64,000 bases of DNA from an uncultured Bacteroides sp. (GTDB lineage Bacteria > Bacteroidota > Bacteroidia > Bacteroidales > Bacteroidaceae): positions 1,116,001 to 1,180,000 of the forward strand of contig NZ_OY787464.1 in assembly GCF_963678845.1 (NCBI RefSeq). The letters are read 5' to 3'. This document shows, piece after piece, positions 46,753 through 55,728 of the stretch. Position 1 is the first letter of the stretch. The number at the start of each line of letters is the position of its first letter. The notes under the pieces were generated by a model. That model did no database searches and was not told the origin of the DNA. It saw only the letters and a program-made list of their open reading frames with translations. A program made the translations under genes and the position numbers.

Positions 46753-48812
46753 TCAGTTATTTTGTATTGATAGATGGTAAAATCATTTTTATTGGGCAGG
46801 AAAAATACAACTTCTCTCTCCCAATTTACTTCAGTAGTAAACGAAGTACCGGAACCATAAACGGGTACAAAAGAAACTTTTTCCCCTGCAGACAGCCATG
46901 TTTTCATACGACCTGAAGATCTGCAGTTGTCCTCACGATAAACAATGATATATCCGGTATGCTCATCACATATTGATTGAAATCCTGTCCAGGAACGTCC
47001 ACTGGGCTCTTCACCAATTGGAAGAATAATACCTTGATGGAACTGTAACTGCATCTTCTTATACATATCCAAGACTAAAAATTTACTGAAAGCACTCTCA
47101 GGAAGATTGGATGCCTCCATCCAAGCCAGTGGTTGGGCTGCCAAAGTTATAGCGAACAAGTAGTCAAATGAATAGTGCTGGGGGGCAAAGATATCATCTA
47201 AGGCATACTTGTCATTATTACGCCACTTATTTAGAAACTCTACCTGCAATTTCTCTGCCGGCACATAACGCGAAAGTTGCCATAAATTTCTCAGAGTACG
47301 GTAGGGATAATAGTTTCCCCAGTCTGTATATCGATTCTCCAAAAATATGTTTCCATACTCATTCATAAAATGATAACCACCCCGTCTTCCTGCTGTGGCA
47401 TCCAGATTAAAAATTACGTGATGCTGAGTCTGTTCCAATACAGTGTCAAAAAGTTTCCGCAGATTCTTTTCTGCTTTTTTGGTGGGGATTTGAAGACCAT
47501 CAATCTTAAAACATTCGATGCCATATTGGTGATACAGACCTATGATAACATCTGCATCTTTCTGCCAATCGGCAAAATCATGCTGAACACTCGGATTAAA
47601 CCAAAGACCAATACGTATACCCAATTTCTTTCCTTTCTCTACGATTGGTTTCAGACCACGAGGAAATTTCACGGAATTAGGGACCCAATAATCTTGGTTT
47701 TTCCAAATATCTTTAAAACTTCCTCCAGATGTCTTTGAATTAGGACTTTTTCCACTTTGCCAACCGTCATCCAATTGAAATACGGTCACACCCAAACGGG
47801 CAGCCTTATCTAATTCTGAAAGACAAAATTTTTCATCTATCTTGGCATCCTGGCTTCTGTCACCCCAAGTGTTGAGCATAATCATTTCGTCTTGTTTTGC
47901 TGTTTGCAAACGCAATTGCTTCTGATATTTTCTCAATGTCATTAGCGCTTCGCGTTCTCCACCTGTATAGACACCGGTAACACAACCATATAAACGAGTC
48001 CATTCCTCTTCCTGTATATCAGAAGCCGTGACTCCAAGACCTACGACCATGAAATCACTGAAGTCCGCCACAAAATCAGATCCATTGTAGTGTAATTGTG
48101 TACTGCTGCAGGGTGCTTCTTTAAGGAAGAAAAAACCTTTTCCTCCCAATTCATCATTGGCAAATAACAGATTCCCCTTAAATGTGTTACGACGATAAGG
48201 AAACCATTCTCGTTCAGTAACAAGATTGTCATTCCAATCGGTATAATCGAAGAACTCTACGGTACGGACCTTCCAATGATTTCCATCCAACTGTAAACGA
48301 TCCAATGTAGGAGTCTGAACTCCGATATTCATGTCACCGATGGATTCAATATTCTTGCGATCCACATTTGACTCAACCACTCCATGGTTATAACCTTCCA
48401 AATGACCCTTTAAATAGGTATCACAGGCTATGGCAGAACAATCTGCGTAGATTTTATATTTGCGTTCTACACTTAAAGAACCATAGGAACACGTAATGCT
48501 AGCCTCGAGGTAAGTCGGATGAATACCATTTGAGGGGATGGTCTTGGCTGAAAATCTAGCCTTTTCTGGATCGCCTTTTACCAACGCAAAATCGGGATTT
48601 GTACCCTTCGTACATAACTTTTGACCATTTATTTTGTTTCGTAAATAGACGGTTATGGGATTACCTGAGTTCCACAACATACAACGTTCTATCTGTGCGT
48701 TACCTATTTTCAAGGTATCCCCTTCCAGATGTGCATAATAGGGCTGTCCGCCATAAAGCGGAAGTCCTACTATGAATATGATGAATGTAAATAAAAAAAT
48801 CTTTTTTATCAT
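46749..48812 (-). CDS. GH36-like alpha-galactosidase (melibiase)
   Basis: A 687-residue secreted enzyme. A large N-terminal beta-supersandwich is followed by a (beta/alpha)8 barrel with FQLDDGWQSG, the expected nucleophile Asp438 in FKIDGLQ and the acid/base Asp497 in RYTDWGNYY. The C-terminus is a beta-domain. The WFNPS and FNLDAT motifs are those of clan GH-D. Alpha-galactosidase is the default activity, though alpha-N-acetylgalactosaminidase or another clan GH-D specificity is possible. It lies 4 nt behind the FAD oxidoreductase and overlaps the following beta-glucuronidase start. Confidence 0.85.
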   Translation of the reverse strand: MIKKIFLFTFIIFIVGLPLYGGQPYYAHLEGDTLKIGNAQIERCMLWNSGNPITVYLRNKINGQKLCTKGTNPDFALVKGDPEKARFSAKTIPSNGIHPTYLEASITCSYGSLSVERKYKIYADCSAIACDTYLKGHLEGYNHGVVESNVDRKNIESIGDMNIGVQTPTLDRLQLDGNHWKVRTVEFFDYTDWNDNLVTEREWFPYRRNTFKGNLLFANDELGGKGFFFLKEAPCSSTQLHYNGSDFVADFSDFMVVGLGVTASDIQEEEWTRLYGCVTGVYTGGEREALMTLRKYQKQLRLQTAKQDEMIMLNTWGDRSQDAKIDEKFCLSELDKAARLGVTVFQLDDGWQSGKSPNSKTSGGSFKDIWKNQDYWVPNSVKFPRGLKPIVEKGKKLGIRIGLWFNPSVQHDFADWQKDADVIIGLYHQYGIECFKIDGLQIPTKKAEKNLRKLFDTVLEQTQHHVIFNLDATAGRRGGYHFMNEYGNIFLENRYTDWGNYYPYRTLRNLWQLSRYVPAEKLQVEFLNKWRNNDKYALDDIFAPQHYSFDYLFAITLAAQPLAWMEASNLPESAFSKFLVLDMYKKMQLQFHQGIILPIGEEPSGRSWTGFQSICDEHTGYIIVYREDNCRSSGRMKTWLSAGEKVSFVPVYGSGTSFTTEVNWEREVVFFLPNKNDFTIYQYKITE

Positions 48813-48816
48813 ATAT

Positions 48817-50688
48817 CTAAGGTTTCAAGAAGGCACGTGGTACCTCAAGCAACTTATTTGGTTCATTAAAACGCTGGTTATCGGGTACATCGTTTCGGCC
48901 TACCCCTTCTGTCATAAGTTTCTTTAATTCCGGGAGATGATGTTGATAGACTTCCCTCGGACTTATGTTATATCTGTGACAAAGAGCAGCGCCCATGCCA
49001 ACGACTTCTCCCATCATACCAGTGGTTCTCATCACCCGTACTGTACCCAAAGCAACATGGGTACAACTGATGTCTCTGCCAGCCATAAAAAGATTATCTA
49101 TGTTTCTGGAATACAAACAACGATAAGGAACAGCATAGGGATGTATCCATCGGTGTACAGTCTGCGACTTAAATTCATTTCCAGGGAACCATTTTGTATT
49201 CAGGGTATCGGCTAAATGTAAATCAATACTCCAGGAAGCAGTGAAGGAAGCATCCTCATGCGCCACATTCTTATCCAAGTCATCCTGTGCAAGAACGTAA
49301 TCTCCCAACAAACGACGAGACTCGCGCTTTCCCGATATATAAGCAACCCAGGATAATGCCCGATTGGCATAAACAGATTTCTTTCTATCATGGTTCTTCA
49401 AATAACTCCAATTGGAATAAACAACCAACAAACCATAGTCTCTAATACGTTCGGCTTCCATAATTTGATTACGATTCATCCCGGTTTCCCATGTCCATTC
49501 CCCCCTTACCACACGCTCACAGTTGTCTGCTCCAAAACGTACACCATAAAAAAACTCTGGGAAAGGCGATTTTTTCTTTTCTTCCTTGGTATACCATTGG
49601 ACAGAAGCTCCCATGACCAAGGAATCAGCTTGCAAAGGAGCCAAACTTTCATGAAATTCATCTCGTGACTCTCGTCCCATCCGCCAGTCTGCTCCAGACA
49701 AGAAGCCTATGGTTCCATCTCCAGTACAATCACTGAAAACAGATGCTTTAAGAAGGGTCTGTTCTCCCGTCTGTATGTTTCGTATCGTAACAGATTGAAT
49801 TCGTTTATTTTCAACTGTGACAGCTATAGCCCGACAGAAGGCAAAAAGAGTAACGTTCTTTTCGGAAGATATAAATATATTTTTTTTATCATCTTCGTAA
49901 TTGGTGGCCGGTTGTGCATTTCCTTCACGTGAATGACCAAATTCCCGAATCATTCTACCCAATCCTTTATTGGGTTCCATCTCTATTTTTCCTCCCAAAT
50001 GAACGCGCACTTCAGCTGAATTATTTCCTCCCAAAACAGGACGGTCATTTACAAGAGCCACCTTACACCCTAGTCTTGCAGCAGAAACAGCTGCACACAT
50101 ACCTGCAATACCACCACCGACAACAACCATATCATAAATATGTTCTTCACCTCTACGAATAGGATTTAAACGCATTCTCAAGCTTTCCGTATCGTTTGTT
50201 GACCACGCTATTGGATTTTTACCTGAATCGGTCGTGAGATAAATGGCGTCACAACGTCCATTGAAACCGGTGAGATCCTGTAGCGAAAGAACTGCTTTTC
50301 CACTTTTCAATGTTACCTTACCAGCCAATTGCCATTGCCAACAATTTCCTGTATCTCCCAAGGTATAAGCCAGACTTTTCCCATTAATGGCAATCTTAAA
50401 CTTTCCAGGCCCTTTCTTTTCGATCCAGGGAGATGTCCAATTATAGGTTCTGGCGTAAACATAATAGGTACCACTTTGCAACACTTTAAAATCAGTTAAA
50501 GCATCTGAAACAGGGGTGCCCATGCCATGAGCCATCAAGTAGGGTGACCCCATTTGATCCATAAACTGTTGATCGAGCACCCACCCCCCTGGACGGTTGA
50601 AGCTTTCTGCTTCAATAAGGAGTTCTGAAGCTCCAACCGTCAGGTTGCAAGCTACGGCCATGCATAATATAATTAGTTTTTTGACCAT
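48817..50688 (-). CDS. Secreted FAD-dependent oxidoreductase with N-terminal beta-sandwich
   Basis: A 623-residue protein with a signal peptide. Residues 22-150 (EAESFNRPGGWVLDQQFMD..., GTYYVYARTYNW) form a carbohydrate-binding-like beta-sandwich. Residues 180-610 form an FAD-dependent oxidoreductase of the FAD_oxidored type (PF12831), with the dinucleotide motif GGGIAG at 191-196, NDRPVLGGNNSAEVRVH and DCTGDGTIGFLSGADWRMG. Members occur in PULs but their substrate is not established. Export of a flavoprotein together with a sugar-binding module suggests oxidation of a glycan or sugar in the periplasm. It is part of the tightly spaced central block of the operon. Confidence 0.85.
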   Translation of the reverse strand: MVKKLIILCMAVACNLTVGASELLIEAESFNRPGGWVLDQQFMDQMGSPYLMAHGMGTPVSDALTDFKVLQSGTYYVYARTYNWTSPWIEKKGPGKFKIAINGKSLAYTLGDTGNCWQWQLAGKVTLKSGKAVLSLQDLTGFNGRCDAIYLTTDSGKNPIAWSTNDTESLRMRLNPIRRGEEHIYDMVVVGGGIAGMCAAVSAARLGCKVALVNDRPVLGGNNSAEVRVHLGGKIEMEPNKGLGRMIREFGHSREGNAQPATNYEDDKKNIFISSEKNVTLFAFCRAIAVTVENKRIQSVTIRNIQTGEQTLLKASVFSDCTGDGTIGFLSGADWRMGRESRDEFHESLAPLQADSLVMGASVQWYTKEEKKKSPFPEFFYGVRFGADNCERVVRGEWTWETGMNRNQIMEAERIRDYGLLVVYSNWSYLKNHDRKKSVYANRALSWVAYISGKRESRRLLGDYVLAQDDLDKNVAHEDASFTASWSIDLHLADTLNTKWFPGNEFKSQTVHRWIHPYAVPYRCLYSRNIDNLFMAGRDISCTHVALGTVRVMRTTGMMGEVVGMGAALCHRYNISPREVYQHHLPELKKLMTEGVGRNDVPDNQRFNEPNKLLEVPRAFLKP

Positions 50689-50699
50689 CGTAAAATAGT

Positions 50700-52304
50700 T
50701 TATTTGATAGTGACGTCAGATAACTTTACCCAACCATCAGTTGTCTGATACTCATCACGGGCTGAGATATAAATACCAATGGCATTGTCCTTGGTGGTAT
50801 CAACAATTCCTACAGCCCAAGTATATTGACCAGCTGAAACACTGGATAGTGTGATGGCACTTGTATAGGTCTTGGGAGAACCTTTAACCCAAGTAGAAAT
50901 ATCAGGAGTTGAGTCTACAAAGACATAAACAGGTTTTTCTGTTGACTTATTCAGTAAAGCAAAAGCGACTTTATACTTGTCTTTCCACTGTGGAATATTG
51001 GCAGGGCAATATCCCCATCCTAGGTTTGACCAACGGTGAGTCACATAAATACTGGCTCCGGAATTAGCTGTGGCCGGAACAGACAATTTGTCGGGAAACA
51101 GGCGATAGCCTCCTTCAGCAATGAAGTCCTTTACCAAATCGAATGCCGAGTTAAACCAAGAGTGCGTTTCTCCAGAATTGACATCCGTACTGAAACGAAG
51201 GTCCATCATATTTACATTGGCACCTTTTCCTTCATTATACTCTCCTTGGCGAACCTCAGCAAAATTACTATATCCGTCACCGTTGATAGAACTACCATGA
51301 GAGGATTCTACCCAACCGCCTTCCATGATAATAGGACGAATGTAACGATAAGTAGAAGCAATACCTCTTTCCCAAGTTGAATAATAGGATTTCATACCAA
51401 AGGCATCATGACGCAAACAGAATCCTTTATTGACAGCTCGCCTGATGAGATCAGCAGCTTCATCGGTATTGGCTGTTGAAGATGCATCTTTAGATAAAAG
51501 ACAGCGGTGATAATTGATGACTATTGGAACTTTAGTGAACAATTTAGCCATCAAATCCGTAATCCATTCAAATACAGCTTCCTTCGGAGTTTCATTACCA
51601 GTTGAATAAATCAATGTATGGGTTTCTCCCCAAAGTCCTAAACCAAATCCACTCACAAATTGAGTTTTATCCGGATCATTATATTCGGCTGCAAAATCGG
51701 TCAGGAACTTCTCATATTTTACCTGAAAAACAGGATCATCCGGATAGGGTGACCATACTTGTACACTTCCTGTCGTAGACGTATAACCTTTTGCTCCCGC
51801 ATCTTTAACATAAGCCGGAGTAAAGTTATAATGCTTGTCCCTGCTATCAACCACAAAGGTAAAAGCGAGTTTCAAGTTTCGTTCTTTGGCTCCGTCTACC
51901 AACATGCGGAAACGCTGAGCCGGTTTGGTATTTACACCATTTTGCCAGATATAAACGCCTTCTTCCGGATTGAAATCACTCCAGGCTCCACGAATATACA
52001 ATGTATTACCATAATCTGCTACCTTTATCTTTCCTTCTGACGAGTCAAAATTGTCATACAGACTCCAGAAATTATCCATCATTCCATCACCAATACCTGA
52101 ATAAATGACCCATCCTTGCATGGGGTTACGCTGGAGTTTGTAACGCTCAGGCTTGATGTTTACAATCTGGTTTCCTGCAATTTCCCAGTTATATCCAGTC
52201 GTTTGGGCTTCGTCTTCATCGGAACAAGATGTTCCGATGAAGAGTATAGAAGCCAATAATGACATAGACAGTACTGTCAGTTTATTTTTCAATATCTTAT
52301 TCAT
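50700..52304 (-). CDS. DUF4832 lipoprotein, candidate clan GH-A-like glycosidase
   Basis: A 534-residue lipoprotein (GTSC/SDEDE); the acidic residues after the Cys resemble the signal for surface export. The chain is a DUF4874/DUF4832 protein. A barrel-like region opens with NPMQGWVIY and carries Glu227 in GLGLWGETH and Glu328 in IIMEGGW, with INYHRC between. A C-terminal beta-sandwich has HRWSNLGWGYCPANIPQW. The two Glu, 101 residues apart, are in positions like the acid/base and nucleophile of GH-A enzymes, but no activity is known for the family. Location at the surface, next to SusE/F-like and SusCD, fits a depolymerase or a glycan-binding protein. Confidence 0.85.
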   Translation of the reverse strand: MNKILKNKLTVLSMSLLASILFIGTSCSDEDEAQTTGYNWEIAGNQIVNIKPERYKLQRNPMQGWVIYSGIGDGMMDNFWSLYDNFDSSEGKIKVADYGNTLYIRGAWSDFNPEEGVYIWQNGVNTKPAQRFRMLVDGAKERNLKLAFTFVVDSRDKHYNFTPAYVKDAGAKGYTSTTGSVQVWSPYPDDPVFQVKYEKFLTDFAAEYNDPDKTQFVSGFGLGLWGETHTLIYSTGNETPKEAVFEWITDLMAKLFTKVPIVINYHRCLLSKDASSTANTDEAADLIRRAVNKGFCLRHDAFGMKSYYSTWERGIASTYRYIRPIIMEGGWVESSHGSSINGDGYSNFAEVRQGEYNEGKGANVNMMDLRFSTDVNSGETHSWFNSAFDLVKDFIAEGGYRLFPDKLSVPATANSGASIYVTHRWSNLGWGYCPANIPQWKDKYKVAFALLNKSTEKPVYVFVDSTPDISTWVKGSPKTYTSAITLSSVSAGQYTWAVGIVDTTKDNAIGIYISARDEYQTTDGWVKLSDVTIK

Positions 52305-52330
52305 AATATTATTTATTCTGAGATGTTATA

Positions 52331-53953
52331 CTATTTTTTATCAAAGACAACCGTGAGCTTGTCAATATCCACCACAATGTAATTACATCCTTCCGGTATA
52401 ACGAAGTAAGCGTAACGGTTATCGCCCTGTCCAGCCTTCAGGGTTTCAATTTTACCGATTAGGGCATTGATATAACCATTGTAGTCATTTCGCTTGGCAT
52501 CGGCAGTTGAACCAAAAGCATATACGTTGTTATTCTTGTTATCTGTGGTAAATTTCACAGAAGCAGTTACAGAATTACCGCGTTCATCTTTTGCAGAACT
52601 GCGTGGAAGCGCACCACCCTTGTATACAAATACGTTTGGATTAGCCACACTCTGAATCAAGTTATACTTCGACTCATAACCTGTAAAGACTCCGGCATCA
52701 TATGCAAAGCCATTGAAGGTTCCATACATGTACAATACATTTACTTCCTGCTTGTATGGATTGAGACCCAAAGTGGTATTATTCCAAGAGATGGTCTTAG
52801 ACTTAAGGTCCGTAGCAGCTGAATAAATGGCAATAGTTTTGTCTTCTTTGTTCACGACAATTCGGTAGTCTCCCTCTGCCGGTATCGTCCAGTAACGAGA
52901 GTTGGTGTTCGTTGTAGTTGTTTGAGCAAAGGTAGAGGTCTTACCATCCTCAATATCATGACTGCTTGCCAACTGAGGAACAATCGACATATGCTGTTCA
53001 CCCTCAAAGGTTAATGGGATATACAGACTACCTCCTGCAAGATGCCCACGCCAAGCATAAAGATTGTCATTTTCCAGAGTTTTACCCAGTTCTATCTGCT
53101 CTGCACCTACTGCTGTACCTGCTAAATAGAGATGATCGGCTTCCACTACGGCACCGGCTGCAACAACCTTAACGGTATGTTTAGTCAAGTTCACGGAGAT
53201 ACGATAAGTGCCTTCCTCTAAAATTTTCCAAGAATTGGCCTTAGAACGATCAGTGATAATAGCTGGCATTTCACTCAAAGTAGTTTTCAGGTCGGCTATC
53301 TCCGGACCAATGGCATTGTTCTCATCCGCATTGGTTACAGGGAAATTCAAACTACCTGCGGTCAATAGACCCTCGTAGGAATAAATCTTATTATCCACAT
53401 CTGTACAAGTTAATTCAATATCTGATGAACCTACAGCGGTACCTCCCATATACAAATGGTCGGCAGCAAACTGCTTGGGTCCATACGTTTTGAAACGTAG
53501 CGTAGCAGTTGCAATGTCCGGTACAATCAAACGAGGGCCTTCAAAAGAGGCCGTAATGGTGAAAAGGACTTCACCCACAGTGCTGGTGGTCAAACCAAAA
53601 TGATTAACCAGAATATCCTGTAACTCTTTATTGGTATAGGATCTCAGAAAATGACTGTCATCCTCATATTCCTCTATATCACCAGCTTTACTTCCAATGA
53701 GCTGCATCTGATATTTGTAGGTTGTAATGTATTCATTACCGAAATCATGTGCCGGTGACCAACTCAAAGTAAAAGCTGTCTCATCGGCTTTACTCTCATC
53801 CAACTTAATATAATCGCCGGAGGGTTCAAGCTGAATCTCGGACTGATTCCGAGAGAAGACATTGTCAATCTCGGATGTACAAGACGTAGACAAAAGCGTA
53901 AGCATTGCCGTAACCGTCATACCAAAGGTTTTATATATTTTATATGCTTTCAT
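52331..53953 (-). CDS. SusE/SusF-like surface glycan-binding lipoprotein
   Basis: A 540-residue lipoprotein (LSTSC/TSEID) in the SusE/F position after SusD. Its N-terminal SusE domain (LDESKADETAFTLSWSPA, YKYQMQLI) is followed by two similar Ig-like repeats (LYMGGTAVGSSDIEL and LYLAGTAVGAEQIEL, each ending in SVNLTKHTVKV- or VVNKEDKTIAI-type strands) and a longer C-terminal domain (LYMYGTFNGFAYD...). The repeats resemble starch-binding-like modules in arrangement. It should hold the polysaccharide at the cell surface. No catalytic motif is seen. Confidence 0.85.
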   Translation of the reverse strand: MKAYKIYKTFGMTVTAMLTLLSTSCTSEIDNVFSRNQSEIQLEPSGDYIKLDESKADETAFTLSWSPAHDFGNEYITTYKYQMQLIGSKAGDIEEYEDDSHFLRSYTNKELQDILVNHFGLTTSTVGEVLFTITASFEGPRLIVPDIATATLRFKTYGPKQFAADHLYMGGTAVGSSDIELTCTDVDNKIYSYEGLLTAGSLNFPVTNADENNAIGPEIADLKTTLSEMPAIITDRSKANSWKILEEGTYRISVNLTKHTVKVVAAGAVVEADHLYLAGTAVGAEQIELGKTLENDNLYAWRGHLAGGSLYIPLTFEGEQHMSIVPQLASSHDIEDGKTSTFAQTTTTNTNSRYWTIPAEGDYRIVVNKEDKTIAIYSAATDLKSKTISWNNTTLGLNPYKQEVNVLYMYGTFNGFAYDAGVFTGYESKYNLIQSVANPNVFVYKGGALPRSSAKDERGNSVTASVKFTTDNKNNNVYAFGSTADAKRNDYNGYINALIGKIETLKAGQGDNRYAYFVIPEGCNYIVVDIDKLTVVFDKK

Positions 53954-53994
53954 AAAAAAATCTTATTATCATTATTAATGAATTTACCGTCTGA

Positions 53995-55716
53995 TTAATA
54001 TCCGAGATTATTTGTCAAATTTGGACATAATTCCATATCATGGGTGGGAATAGGCCACAGATATTCTCTATTCGGAAAGATTCGTTTGGCACCAGTCGCA
54101 CAAAGTCCAGCATTAAAGAGGGCGGAAAAATTGGGTAAACCATCTTCATCAATCTGAGGTGTCATACCCCAGAACCAAAGATCTTTATTCACTATATTAT
54201 TCAGCAATTGTGTCGGATCCAATAACATGATATAGTTGCTTCCGTTCAAGGCTTTGGATGCTAACTTCCAACGCATCAAGTCCTGCAAACGCTGATTCTC
54301 CATAGCAAACTCCATACGGCGCTCCATACGAACTATTTTACGCAGCTCAGCCTGGGTTCCAGTCTGAACAGCCGGATAGGAATCAGTCTGACTCGCGGTT
54401 ACACCATAGGCACGAGCACGAACTTGATTTATGGCATTCAATACGGTATCGTCAATCTTATCCCGCTCAATCATAGCTTCTGCATACATCAGGAGGACAT
54501 CAGCATAACGCATGATGGTATAATCCTGCTCAACCTTAAAACCATTCTCCATCCAAGAGGCGTCAATACCTTTCTTCCAAAGAAGACCTGTATAAGAGCT
54601 GTACTGGTTCACAATACGGGTATCCTGATTAGCCTGTGTCTTACCGGTAGTATAGTTCATAACAGTCTTGGCAACCGGGCTAGGGTCATACTCAAAGCCG
54701 CAATGTTCTGTATTGAATTCAACAATAGTCATGGCACAACGTGGGTCACGATTTTTAAAGGGATTGCGTGGGTCAAACAAAGGTGACTCATCAATAGGCA
54801 GTCCATCGGTACAAAGATAAGATGCGAACAAATCCCAAGATGGGTTATAAGAACCATAACCTCCTACATTACGAGGTAAACTGTTTTTCACAATCCAGGA
54901 ATCCAATAGTATTTCATTCACAATGGAACGAGGAAGAACGAAAACCTTCTCGTCATTCAACTTGGTACTCTGCTTGAAAAGTTTAGCATAATCGGGTTCC
55001 AAAGAATAAATGCCTAAATCCATACAAGCTTTGGCCGCTTCTGCCGCAACCGTGTAATCACCCATGTACAAAGCAAAACGTGCCTTCATAGCCAAGGCTG
55101 CACCTTTGGTCGCATGAATAGGTTCACTGGCTCCATAGGTCACAGGCAAACCTTCTATTGCCTTATCAAAATCGGCATAAACAAGAGGAATCAGATCTGC
55201 TTTAGGCATGCGCCCCTGCTGCTCTGCTTCTGTAATAGTTTCTGTGTGATCCATATAAGGGACATCTCCATAGAAGAAAATCAAATCGGCATATTTGCAC
55301 GCACGAGCGAAATAGGCTTCTCCTGCAAATCTTTTATAGACTGCATCTGTCACTTTTCCCTGAGCTTTCTGAATGTTCTCCAACATGGTGTTGGCACGTG
55401 CAATGAGTTTATAACTCTGCTGCCAGAGAGCATATACTTCGTATTGTTGTCCATTCAACGTTCCATCCAATACTGTACCATTACTTCCCGGATTACGGTT
55501 TACCAAACGGTAGGTGGTATTATCTGACCATTGCTCGGAAGAGCTCAAAGGTTCCTGCCAGTAACCGAGAATATAGAATTCGTTGGCGGCCAAAGTCAGT
55601 TCTGTTTCGGAAGTATACCAGGAATCCGTATTTCCCTCTGATTTTGGCACAAGATCCATGCTCTCACAAGCCGTAAGAGCCAGACAAAATCCTGCTAAAA
55701 ATATCTTTGTTTTCAT
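53995..55716 (-). CDS. SusD-like lipoprotein (RagB/SusD) of PUL B
   Basis: A 573-residue SusD protein with lipobox LTAC/ESMD. Core motifs include RFAGEAYFARACKYADLIFFYGDVPYMD, the helical repeats ALAMKARFALYMGDYTVAAEAA (both quoted in part of longer segments), YADVLLMYAEAMIERD and the C-terminal YLWPIPTHDMELCPNLTNN. It is the surface lid partner of the SusC encoded 12 nt upstream. Confidence 0.95.
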   Translation of the reverse strand: MKTKIFLAGFCLALTACESMDLVPKSEGNTDSWYTSETELTLAANEFYILGYWQEPLSSSEQWSDNTTYRLVNRNPGSNGTVLDGTLNGQQYEVYALWQQSYKLIARANTMLENIQKAQGKVTDAVYKRFAGEAYFARACKYADLIFFYGDVPYMDHTETITEAEQQGRMPKADLIPLVYADFDKAIEGLPVTYGASEPIHATKGAALAMKARFALYMGDYTVAAEAAKACMDLGIYSLEPDYAKLFKQSTKLNDEKVFVLPRSIVNEILLDSWIVKNSLPRNVGGYGSYNPSWDLFASYLCTDGLPIDESPLFDPRNPFKNRDPRCAMTIVEFNTEHCGFEYDPSPVAKTVMNYTTGKTQANQDTRIVNQYSSYTGLLWKKGIDASWMENGFKVEQDYTIMRYADVLLMYAEAMIERDKIDDTVLNAINQVRARAYGVTASQTDSYPAVQTGTQAELRKIVRMERRMEFAMENQRLQDLMRWKLASKALNGSNYIMLLDPTQLLNNIVNKDLWFWGMTPQIDEDGLPNFSALFNAGLCATGAKRIFPNREYLWPIPTHDMELCPNLTNNLGY

Positions 55717-55728
55717 CTTATATCATTT

